From contig BROE01000009.1 of assembly GCA_036571765.1 (NCBI GenBank), positions 7,389,536 to 7,453,535 on the forward strand: a stretch of 64,000 nucleotides of DNA, written 5' to 3'. The notes beneath the pieces are model-generated. The model saw nothing but the letters and a program-made list of their open reading frames with translations. It made no database searches and was not told the origin of the DNA. Numbering within the stretch: position 1 is the first letter of the stretch; each line of letters starts with the position of its first letter. Below are positions 1 through 11,000 of the stretch, in pieces. The stretch is from Plecoglossus altivelis (Eukaryota; Chordata; Actinopteri; Osmeriformes; Plecoglossidae). Position numbers and translations under genes: made by a program.

Positions 1-179
1 TAAACACACACTCCTGACCACACCGCACCTCCCAAACTGAGGGTGTTGTTTTCTATGGAAATGTTTTTGTTGCAGGAAGAGAGTGTAGCACAAGGGTGAG
101 GGAATCTCTCCTCTAAATACAGTACGTCCTCTACAGAATGAAGACACACTGTCGCATCTGCTTATCTGCTGTGCATTTC

Positions 180-560
180 AACATCCCAGCCAGCCTCCCT
201 CCATCCTCATCCTCCCCTCCCTCTAAGCCTTCACCCAGCCTCCTCTCCCTTTCAGCCAGGCTCCCTCAGCCTCGACCCAGCCTTATTTCCCTCTCAGCCA
301 GCCTCCCTCCACCCTCAGCCTCCCCTCCCTCTCAGCCTCCACCCAGCCTCCTCTCCCCCTCAGCCAGCCTCCCTCACTCTCAGCCTCCTCCCAGCCTTAT
401 GTCCCTCTCAGCCAGCCTCCCCCACCTTCAGCCTCCCCTCCCTCTCAGCCTCCTCTCCCCCTCAGCCAGCCTCTCCCACCCTCAGCCTCCACCCAGCCTC
501 CCCTCCCCAGCCTCCACCAAGCCTCACCCACCTGTATCCTAACCTCCCCAACCTCCTCTC
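180..560. repeat. C/T-rich degenerate minisatellite
   Basis: The plus strand is built from imperfect repeats of a CAGCCTCCCTCC / CTCAGCC unit. It creates a Pro/Ser/Leu-rich open frame on the plus strand that is an artefact of composition, not a gene. Confidence 0.7.
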
Positions 561-611
561 CCTTTAGATCTGCAGTCAGCCTGGCTCATTTGAGGTATTA
601 TTGAGATTTGT

Positions 612-790
612 AAAGGTGGCATTTACACACCTACAGTACACACACCTACAACACACACACAAACACAAATCCCACACATCTACACCACACAAACCTACTG
701 CACACACACCTCACACACACACATACAATACACACACTCCTACACCACACGTACACCCAACACACCTATACTACACACACACACACTGCT
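612..790. repeat. CA-rich simple sequence
   Basis: Interrupted CACACA tracts with interspersed CTACA units. Low-complexity sequence without a coding signal. Confidence 0.8.
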
Positions 791-1376
791 GTCAGCCCCA
801 GCCCTCCTGCCTGCAGGTTGGGTCTCTGGGTGGGGTTTCTGTGTTGACCTGAGGACGAGGGTGGGGGTGAAGATCTCCGTCTCCATGGAAGCCACACTTT
901 AGGCTGTGCACCCTGGCACTCCTCCCACCACATGCAACCCCCACCCTTGCATCTGGTTTCAATAACCCCCCAGCCACGCCAACCCCCACACTGTAGGGTG
1001 CGACCCCCCACCCCCCCACCCCATTCTACTCCTCCTTTCTCCACTCCTCCCTCTGATCTTCAGTCAGGCTCCAGATGTTGGCTGGAGCCTCTAAAAACAG
1101 TACTCACCGTTTTAACACACACATACACACTCCACTCACACAGGAGTCACACCCAGGGCAGGAGGGTAGCAGGTGGGCAGCAAACCCCTGCCCTGCTGAC
1201 AGGCCTGGGGGCCAGGGGCCCCACACAGGGAGGGGGCCTGGGGGCCCCAGTCAGAGCCACTTTGAGCGGCCGGTAGATGTATGCGTATGAGTGTATGGGT
1301 GGAGGCCTTTAGTGGGACCCAGTCTGATGTCATTTTCCCTGCTGGAGTGGACTAAGGTGTTACAACACAAGACAAG

Positions 1377-1386
1377 CACACACACA

Positions 1387-1460
<74 letters not shown>

Positions 1461-1461
1461 T
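1377..1461. repeat. Compound (CA)n(CT)n(CA)n microsatellite
   Basis: Uninterrupted CA, then CT, then CA dinucleotide runs, interrupted once by CGCA. Confidence 0.9.
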
Positions 1462-1870
1462 AGAGCTGTTTAGCAGTAGTGATGTGTGTGTACAGGGTCC
1501 TGTCAACTAAAATAGAACATGACTGCTGTGAAGGTAGTTCTCATATGAACAGACTGTTGTTATAACACACATACACACACACAGTCTTTCACCTCTTCCC
1601 TACAGCTTCCTCAGTGGGACTTGGACTTGAAAGGAGCATCCCTGGCTCCCTCTCTCTCCCTCTCTTTCCCTTTCTCTCCCCCTCTCTCTCCCTCTCTCTC
1701 CCTCTCTCCACTACTGTTAAGGCCAGAGATCAACAAACCCCCCCTCCTGCCCCCCCGCCCCCTCCCCCTTTTCAACATGGAATCTGGATCTAATAACTCG
1801 ACCTTCCTCAAAAACAACCACCCCTCCGCTACCCCCCTCTGTCTCCTTCCTTCTCGCTCCTTCCTTCTCG

Positions 1871-1920
1871 TGTGTGTGTGCCCTCCCTCCTCTTCTCAGA
1901 GGAGGGAGGGCACACACACA
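1871..1920. repeat. Perfect 23-bp inverted repeat with 4-nt loop
   Basis: Positions 1871-1893 and 1898-1920 are exact reverse complements separated by TCTC. Each arm joins a (GT)n or (CA)n run to a CCCTCCCTCC block, so the hairpin is not explained by the dinucleotide run alone. Confidence 0.9.
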
Positions 1921-1960
1921 CACACACACTCCTGGAAGGTTACTTCAAAGACACAAACTT

Positions 1961-2522
1961 GCTGGGTGACCGGGCAGTGCAGTGGGAGGCGCAGGGCTGG
2001 GTGACTGGGCAGTGCAGTGGGAGGCACAGGGCTGGGTGACTGGGCAGTGCAGTGGGAGGCGCAGGGGTGGGGGACTGGGCAGTGCATTGAGAGGTGCAGG
2101 GGTTGGGGACTGGGCAGTGCAGTGGGAGGTGCAGGGGTGGGTGACTGGGCAGTGCAGTGGGAGGCACAGGGCTGGGTGACTGGGCAGTGCAGTGGGAGGC
2201 GCAGGGCTGGGTGACTGGGCAGTGCAGTGGGAGGCGCAGGAGTGGGGGACCGGGTAATACAGTGGGAGGCACAGGGCTGGGTGACTGGGCAGTGCAGTGG
2301 GAGGTGCAGGGCTGGGTGACTGGGCAGTGCAGTGGGAGGCGCAGGAGTGGGGGACCGGGTAATGCAGTGGGAGGCGCAGGGGTGGGTGACTGAGCAATGC
2401 AGTGGGAGGCGCAGGGCTGGGTGACTGGGCAGTGCAGTGGGAGGTGCAGGGGTGGGGGACTGGGCAGTGCAGTGGGAGGCGCAGGGGTGGGTGACTGGGC
2501 AGTGCAGTGGGAGGAGCAGGGG
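1961..2522. repeat. 35-bp minisatellite, about 16 copies
   Basis: Tandem repeats of a 35-bp unit containing GGGTGACTGGGCAGTGCAG, with point variation between units (for example GGTGCAGG against GCGCAGG). Because 35 is not a multiple of three, each reading frame is cycled through, and no phase of the unit carries a stop on the minus strand. This produces long overlapping repeat-encoded frames that are not genes. Confidence 0.95.
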
Positions 2523-2659
2523 TGAGCTCCGCCCTGTGAGCTCAAGGTTCGAGCCTTGATGAGAACACAGGAGGCCTCTGAACCAGGCACACCACAACAT
2601 ACAAAAACTTAGATCAACACATACAAACATTGAGTCATTCTAGACACAGTGTGTTTTTG

Positions 2660-2830
2660 TGTACATATATATATATATGTATACCGTGCTTAGCAGATGT
2701 AAACATGCTCTGTTATATATATGGAGTATATATATATGTTATGTAACATATACAGTATATATGTTATATGTGTACATAATGTATGTATATGTATGTACAT
2801 GTACTGTATGTGTAACAGATATAAACCCAC
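2660..2830. repeat. AT-rich TATA/TGTA simple sequence
   Basis: Runs of TATATATA and TGTATGTA, a decayed alternating purine-pyrimidine microsatellite. Confidence 0.75.
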
Positions 2831-3146
2831 TGTTATATCAGAGCATGTTTACATGTTACAGACACGGTCAGGCACACATGCACTGTACACACACAGACAC
2901 AGTTGCACACACGCACATATAGTCCCACCCATCCGCACTCTCCTTTCCCAGCAGAAGCATTAGATCGTGGTCACATGGCACTCGTCACAGCGGCTGTGAG
3001 CCATGGCAGCCATGAATGACAAACAAGACTTGAAAAATGGTCTCCTTGCTCAAACCTCAACGACAAAATTATAGCCCACAGGAAAACCAAGATGCCTACA
3101 AACACAGTACACAGGTAAGGAATTGGGAAGTGAATTCAACAACCAT

Positions 3147-3194
3147 TTGCTAGCCTGAGTGAAGACGCCTTAGCGTCTTCACTCAGGCTAGCAA
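3147..3194. repeat. Perfect 22-bp inverted repeat with 4-nt loop
   Basis: Arms 3147-3168 and 3173-3194 are exact reverse complements of complex, non-simple sequence (starting TTGCTAGCCTGAGTG), with loop CTTA. It can form a stable cruciform or hairpin. No flanking duplication marks it as a transposon end. Confidence 0.95.
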
Positions 3195-3777
3195 GTGATC
3201 TAGGCCTTAGAATACTCGGTGGCAGAGTTTGTGTGTGTGTGCGTGTGCGTGTATGAGTGTGACCTCCTAGTCTCAGAGATGCCGGTGAACCAGAGTAACA
3301 TGAGAAGTTAATCTGCAACATGTTGGAACAGCAGGGGAAGTGTTAGGGGAACCTGAACGTAGCTCTGGGATCTCTGTTCTCTTCTCACCGCTTGCTCTCT
3401 CGCTCAACCAACAAACACACTCTTGTTTCTCACACAGACACACACTCTCACATCATATCTCTCCCTCCTGTGAACACACACGCACACTTTGATATCTCGT
3501 TTCCCCAGTAGCGTACTGTTTGAGACCTTGGTATTGAACTGACATCATGACCTTCTCTCCTGTGTCATGGGCTGGACCAGCACACACACACATGGCTGGG
3601 CTATGTCCTGGAGTTACACTCTGTCCTGGATCTACACTACGTCCTGGACTTAGTCCTTCCCTTGGCAGCGAACACGTAGCCGACCCACCCGCAGGATCCC
3701 ACAGGATTCAACGTCTAGGTAAACAAGCTCCAGAGAGGAGCTTGCTCGGAACAGTCTGGCTCAATCCCACCGCCACC

Positions 3778-4239
3778 AAGCCCCCCCCCCCCCACCCCAC
3801 CCCCACCCCCACCCCCAGCCCCACCCAGCCACACCCAAATCCTAAACATGCCGAAATCTTGAAAGGTTCTGTCTGATCCTTTAACGTTCTGGGAGGGAGA
3901 ATATCAGAACGGTCCAGTCTTCCTAACGCCAGCGGGGACCAGGGGGCCCGGAGGAGAGGGAACGCGCGTGTGTTCTCCCGCGGTTGATGTGTGTTGTAAA
4001 TTCCAGAGGAATGGGGCAGTGATAGGAATCGAATTGCCAGCAGGTACAGTGTAGATGGTGATTAAAGAGGAGAATTTTCAGGTGATTACGCATTTGGGGG
4101 GGAAGAATGTTTCGTTGTCCCTCCCTATCGTTTGTAGAGCTGAACCTTCAGAAGGAAAAAATTTAAATGCCTTTGTGCATGCGAGTATCTGAGACACAGC
4201 CTGAGAATGTGACCAAAAATGAAGGGAAGACAGAGAGAG
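3778..4239. repeat. Local duplication, first copy
   Basis: This block reappears at 4247-4655. The last 105 bases (from about 4134, TGTAGAGCTGAACC onward) are nearly identical to 4550-4655. The earlier half is alignable but carries many small insertions relative to the second copy. It begins with a long poly-C/CCCCA tract. Confidence 0.75.
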
Positions 4240-4246
4240 ACCCACC

Positions 4247-4655
4247 AAACCCCCCCCCCCCCACCCCACCCCACCCCAACCCCCCCCCACCCCCAAGCAC
4301 CCCCCCCCCCAATCTCAAGTCCGAATCTGAAAAGAGTTCTGTCTATCCGTTAAAACTTCTGGAGAGAATATCAAACGTCCAGTCTCCTAACGCAGCGGAC
4401 CAGCCCGGAGAGAACGCGGCTGGTCTCCCCGGTTGGTGTGTAAATCAGAGGAACAGTGGATAGAATTTATCAGCATAAGTAGATTGAATTAAAGAGAAAT
4501 TTTCAGTATTACCTTTGGGGGGGGCAGAGATTTCTCCCTCCCTATCGTTTGTAGAGCTGAACCTTCAGAAGGAAAAAATTTAAATGCCTTTGTGCATGCG
4601 AGTATCTGAGACACAGCCTGAGAATGTGACCAAAAATGAAGGGAAGACAGAGAGA
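4247..4655. repeat. Local duplication, second copy
   Basis: Second copy of the block at 3778-4239, again starting with a poly-C/CCCCA tract and ending in AGGGAAGACAGAGAGA. It is shorter than the first copy through many single-base and few-base differences. Confidence 0.75.
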
Positions 4656-7574
4656 GAGAGAGAGAAAGAGAGAGAGATTGGTAGATAGAGGGGTGGACAA
4701 AGACTGAGAGAGATGGAAAGAGATAGAGACAGATAAACAGAGCTATGATGTTGGGATGCCTCCCCAAGTTTCTAGGGGTTAAGGTCAACCCAGCAGCCAC
4801 TCCAGAGATTCCAGTTGGCCTAGCCATCCAGGGTAACAGTCAACACATACCATTTCAGGAAACTTTACACCTTCGACAGGCTCAGTCCAAAACAGTTAAC
4901 TATTGGGATGTGTTTGTCTATAATTGAGTAGGCGTGAAGTAGGCCCAATCTACTGATGATCAAGGAAATAAATGGCTGCCTTCAGTTATCAGACGTGATG
5001 TTGCCCTGACCCCTAGTGGCTAAAGATATGTACCTCATAACATGTTTTCATCATATCATAATGTATATATAATTTCACAATATAATTGCACACTACCTAA
5101 AAATGTTTACTCATAAATTATTTGTGTATATCCTATGTGTGTCCAATTAATCACATACTAACTCATTAAATATATAACTAACTTGTCATATGAAAAATTG
5201 AGACAACTGACGCAGTGATAGCCAGTAACAGGAGAAATTTACTTCAAAAAACAAAGAATTTAAACAGCATTGTGAAAAACGACAAAAGAATACATTTTGA
5301 TGAGGAGTGCCCCGATTTGCGTCCACAGAGAAGCACCTTATCACCTTGAGACCAATGGCGAGTGATCGATGAATCGCCAGGGTGGGACGCTCGTCCACGC
5401 GGAGCAGTAGCATCCTCAAGTCAGAACACTTTTACAACGTAATAAGTCACGCATCCAAGCAACAAGCACTTCCATGTTAAGCAGTGGACTTAATGCAACA
5501 CAACACCTTCCCTCCTCTCACCTTCACGTAGGTTGCTACTTCTGTGGCAAAACAACTATGGTTGATTTTAAAAGGGAAAAAAAAAACAATTTCTTTGTGT
5601 TTTTAATGAACCCAGGAAGACAGAGCAGCCAAACAAAAACAAAGATGTTCTGGTAGATGTGGAGGATTAGCAGATGCCTTAAAAACAACAGGCTTTTCCA
5701 ACACAAGATTCTCCAACGCAGTATTTACAGGCTGTAAGAAGACTCCTGAAGTAAATCCGCAAGCTCATGAGCTCAATCAAATCACATGGAAAATTGAGTG
5801 TAGCTTCAAAGCGCAGGGTCTATGAGTTCGCCAAACTAAGGATTTGCAAGGTTGACAAAGAGGAAAACCATAGTTATCGGTTAACAACAATTTGATGTGT
5901 GCATGGCAGCAAGGAAATTAATCCATTATAATTGGCTACCAATCATAATTACTTCAATGCAACAGTCAGATTCCAAAAGAATAAAAATATAATCCCACAA
6001 CTTCAGGAGCCTTCGTATACAGACGTCACACAGAGTTACCTGAACATTCAAATTTCCTTTTGGGATCTGTAAAGGGAATTGGATGGGACTGACAGCTGAA
6101 GTTAGCAGACAGCATGTCAGACCTCCTCCTAGTGCTCCTGCCTCTTCTGACAGACTGGAGAGGAAGGGAAGGAGGGAGGGGTGGTTGAACACTGATCCAG
6201 GTCCAGCCATCCATGAAAGCAGGCAGGGGAGGGAGAGGTGACAGTTGAGTGAGAGGGAGGGATGTGGGCGTGTGGGGGGAAGGGGATCTTCGTCTCTGCG
6301 TCTGTCTGGCCTTGGCTACAGCATAGGGAGTGTACCCATACATATGGCTTAGAGAAGACTACCCTCCCCCTCCTCCTCCAACCCCAGGAAGATATAGTGG
6401 AGCTAAGTCCCAACTATCTCTCACTACATGCCTGTTCACCACCACGTTCACTCACACCGCCTGTCTGTGTGTGTGAACTACACAGACCAGCCCAACAGCA
6501 TCCACAGTTAAGAGGAAGCCCCCTTAGCTACCATGTCTTGGGAGGGTACAACCATTCAGAAGATCTTGGGAGGTCCTTCATCTCTGTCTACATCCTAGAC
6601 CCACTGAACACCCAGATCAGCTACACTGAGCTGGGCTCGTCTCCATGCTGTCTCGGACTCTTATTTCCACCCCAAATCCCTGAACTCTAACCCTGTTCCC
6701 TGCCCCCCCCCCCTTACCCTACTGTCCCCGCCCCCTGGAAACATGCACAACTAGCCGTGTAAAACTGTGTCTGTATAGAGGGATCCTAGGTGACATGCAG
6801 TGGCTATACCGTGCCTATGTGGCGCTTGTCGCGTGCCATCTCTCTACCAACAGTAAAGCGAGATTCTGTTTCGGTGTGGGGTGGGTCCAATTACCCAAAT
6901 GCTAAATACTGACAGTATATCAGAGCAAACACTAGCATATAAATATGTGTTCAGTTCTATTTTTTATGCCCCTCACCATGCCCCCATTTTTATTTTACAT
7001 CAGGTCACCAAGGCCTCAAGTGAAAGTAAGAGGTTTCGCAGCGTCGACAGGATGGCCCCTCCCGCCAACAGTAGCTCCTCCCCCAGCAGAGAGTGAAGAG
7101 GCGGGTCACAGCTGCAGAGGTAATCACACACTGTCCCTAAGTCTGTTACAATAATGCGCGTGTGTATGTGTGTGTGTCAGAAAGGCATTGTGTCCAATCA
7201 CTGAAGTTAGCCTTCCTATGTAGAGGGGTTAGTAGGTCATCTGGGGATGCAATGACTGAAGCTGTGGAAAGGCCAGAGGAAATGAAGGATGGAGGCTCCA
7301 CTAGGACAAAAAGCCCTATCATGAAGGCGAAAGTCCACCATGAAACATGCACACAACATAAATTGTCAAAATGATTACACGAAACATTAAAACAATAGAT
7401 TAACAGTCAAACAATGGTAAACCAAGAATAGAACATGACCCTGAATATTTTTAAATGGTTGGTAGGAATGTGAAGTGCTATTGATGGTAAACTTTACCAG
7501 GCAAATGATACCTTTATAGGACAAACCCCAGGGGAGAGACCTCCCTAGGGAGATGCTTTCAATAGACAAACCCT

Positions 7575-7800
7575 CCTGAGAAGAGATTCTCCAGGAGAGA
7601 GATCACCCAGGACAGGGATCACCTAGGAAAGAGATCCCCCATGAGAGAGATTCTCCAGAGGAGAGATCGCCCAGGAGTGAGATCCCCCAGGAGAGAGATC
7701 CCCCCAGGAGAACTATCCTCCAGAGGAGAGATCCTCCAGGAGGGATCCTTCAGAGGAGTTATCCTCCAGGAGAGATATATCTCCAGGAGAGAAACCACCA
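7575..7800. repeat. Degenerate short tandem repeat (GAGAGATCCCCCAG type)
   Basis: Imperfect units of roughly 18 bases built on CCAGGAGAGAGATC, giving repetitive frames on both strands. No gene is supported. Confidence 0.7.
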
Positions 7801-8018
7801 AGGGGTCACAGTCTAGAGAGGAGAACTTTAGCGATCCAGGAAAATGCCAGTCATCCATGAGAGCAGGAAGCTCCAGTCAGACTGGTCGGGTTCAATGTGT
7901 GAGGCGACCAGCGCTGATACAAGTGGAGGTGAGGGATGAAGGCCATTCGCTTTGGTGAGGTTCCAGAACCAACAGAGAGGATGGGTCTGGGGGGAGGGGG
8001 AATGGTGATTTCCCCGAA

Positions 8019-8081
8019 TTACTTGTTTGCGGCCTTGATGCCGACAGCACACTCTTCATCGATGGCGCTGAGCACAGTGAT
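8019..8081 (-). CDS. eif5a2: eif5a2 coding exon 4 (C-terminus)
   Basis: Twenty codons ([10 protein letters not shown] to IKAANK) followed by stop TAA at 8021-8019. Acceptor CTCTCAG. This completes the OB fold. Confidence 0.93.
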   Translation of the reverse strand: MTVLSAIDEECAVGIKAANK

Positions 8082-11000
8082 CTGAGAGACAGGATAGAGA
8101 CGAAGGCGTGGGTACACATGCCACCACCCACACAATCATATGCGCAAACACCCAGACAAACACTGCCCCACGCAAACACACAAACCACAAAGGGTTACAC
8201 ACCCAAAAACATACACACATCCGTACAATATCACAAAACACACACCCGGACAAACACACACTCACCAATATGTCTTCGGAGGCATCAAATCTCTTCTCGA
8301 TCTCCTTGCCCAGATCGCTCTCAGGCAGCTTGAGGTCCTCTCTGACATCCCCGTTAGTGCTCATCAGGCTCAGGTAGCCATCTGTGATGTTCAACAGCTA
8401 GGACAACAGGATTGTTGAGTTTAAAGCTCTGCTCAGCAAATCTATTTGTTTTCCTGAAACATGGATTTACCCGCTGATACAAAAGAGCCATGAACAAATC
8501 ACTTGCATATTTTGTTTTTTACAATTGCTAAGACCTGTTTTTTGACAGTTGGGTCAGATTTGTCAAAACTCTTCTTATAGTTCCGCTAACCGATTCCATC
8601 CATTACACAAGGTCATCACCCAACAAGCACAGTCACTCGTAAAAACATTGACCTTAAAACATTAGCAACAGGTAGCATTACACAACATTAAATCTTGTAC
8701 AAAACAAGGATGACATCTCTCTACTTTTGATTCTCTGCAACGCTAGGCTACCTTGTCATCTACACCATCTACAGATACAGTGGCAACACTAAACAACCCT
8801 ACCTTCTACAGCATCTACAGATACAGTTCCAACGCTAGGCAACCCTGTCTTCTACACCATCTACAGATACAGTTGCAACGCTAGGCAACCCTGTCTTCTA
8901 CACCATCTACAGATACAGTTGCAACACTAAGCAACCCTGTCTTCTACACCATCTACAGATACAGTAGCAACGCTAAGCAACCCTGTCTTCTACACCATCT
9001 ACAGATACAGTGGCAACACTAAACAACCCTACCTTCTACACCATCTACAGATACAGTTGCAACGCTAAGCAACCCTGTCTTCTACACCATCTACAGATAC
9101 AGTTGCACTGCTAGGCAACTCTGTCTTCTACACCATCTACAGATACAGTAGTAACGCTAAGCAACCCTGTCTTCTACACCATCTACAGATACAGTTGCAA
9201 CGCTAAGCAACCCTGTCTTCTACACCATCTACAGATACAGTTGCACCGCTAGGCAACCCTGTCTTCTACACCATCTACAGATACAGTAGCAACGCTAAGC
9301 AACCCTGTCATCTACATTTGGCCACAGATTCTCATCCACATCTTATGTAATCTTGGGTGCGCAGCCCATCCCTTACTGCTTTCTGATGATGTTCAGGCAA
9401 ACAGTTTTCATTGCGTTCAAAAGGGAGAAAACTAATTATTTTTGTAGAACTAACTGTTTTGATTTGGAATGCATTTCAATATTACAGCAAAACTGTAGCA
9501 ATTTGTAGCCTATTTAATATTGGTATTTATTTGGGGTTATGCTTTGTATTAAGCTTAAAATGTAAATTTAACAGTTTTGAAAACAAACTATGTGAAAAAG
9601 TAAATAAACTATCAGTCAAACTTTTGGACAGATGGTCTCATTAATTTGAATGGAAGGTGTCCAAACTTGTGCAAATGGTCTTTAAGGGTACAGCTAATTT
9701 TGATGGTGGTTGTTTCTGGGTGAGAAAATAATATATGTAATTTGGAAGGTGTTGAATGAATGCTGTGCCAAAGCAATTCAAAATGATCCACAGTTTAGCC
9801 CACAAATACTGCTGTTACGATTTCATTCAGTTTTTATACTACGTGACCGTAGTATAAAAAACTGGTCCTAGCGACTGTAAAAGTAACGGTAAACGTTTCA
9901 ATTTACTTTACACATTTTTCAGGGTTAGGAACAACACCAAATGTTAGCGACAGTAATGGGATCTATATCCAAGACATATCGTTTTTATAAAAAGGGTTAG
10001 GTTAAAAACAATTTAAATACAGGACCAACAGACGTTGATGAAAACATCTAGCCATCTAGAAGATAAGTAACATCCTGCTTGGTTTAAGTTTGAAGAATGA
10101 AAACAAAGAGGACACACAACATAGGGGTCACACTGGGGTCACACGGGGGTCAAACTGGTAGGCCTGATGCTTCAAAGCTTCATTTGGTAAATATCCCTCT
10201 CAGACTGCACAGAGAAGCTCACCTAAATATTCCTGAGACCAGCAAATACAGACCAAGCCAAAATCAGATATAATAGACCACGCACGTTTATTTCCTTCAA
10301 GTGATGGTGAGGGGCATAGCCATTTAAGCAGCACAGCTATGAAAGCTGCTACTGTAACTTCTGTCTGCGGTAGTGAAACAGTCGCAACCTCTCCCACACC
10401 CATATCTTTTCTCTCAGAAAAGGTTCAAGAGTTTTATGAAAATCTCAAAACCATACTTTTTCTGACCTGCAGAAAACAGAAGCAGTTCCTCTCACACCTT
10501 GTCAGGCCTCCAAAAAAACGGACAAAGTGTAATTTAGCTCCAACCAGCTCCCCCTGCCATCTTAATTCATTGTTATTTTAAAATGTGTGCACAGTGCCCC
10601 ATGACACAGTTTGTGATTAAGATGTCAGTGACACACAAGTGCAGATAACTTTAAAAAAGGATAGTGTGCAGTGCTTGTGATAAAATTGGTGGCACACACA
10701 CACTGATTCAAGGACCAGTATACACAGGGCACAGTGCCTGTGATGATGTCAGTGACACACACTGGAATTGTACATATATTCAGACTACAGTTATATATTG
10801 CAGTGCCTGTGATGCAGCTGGTGATGATGGTTCTTCTCAGTAGCTTTGGTATCCCCAGTCATCTTGGAAGTACTTGTTCTCCACAACATCTCTTTTAGTC
10901 ACTTATGCACATCCCAAAAACAATTTCCTATTAGTCTAAACAAATTGCCAATGCTTTAGTATATGTCCGAGATAAAGCTGGTGATAATAATGTCATAGAA

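Larger units (their letters stand above)
1..7999. other. Gene-poor flank downstream of eif5a2
   Basis: No exon with a recognisable protein product was found here on either strand. Open frames in this stretch fall in simple-sequence tracts (CT-rich, CA-rich, a 35-bp minisatellite) or are short and featureless. The part from roughly 6970 to 8018 may be 3' untranslated sequence of eif5a2, because an AATAAA lies on the minus strand at 6989-6994, about 1 kb after the stop codon. The part from 4656 to 7558 shows no repeat, gene or RNA that I can name. Confidence 0.5.

Noticed and set aside
138..542. Proline/serine-rich 134-codon plus-strand frame
   Set aside because: Simple CT-rich repeat, no splice or homology support.
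1896..2630. 244-codon minus-strand frame
   Set aside because: Entirely encoded by the 35-bp minisatellite.
8741..9314. CRISPR-like spaced repeat
   Set aside because: The repeats are contiguous minisatellite units without distinct spacers, in a vertebrate intron.
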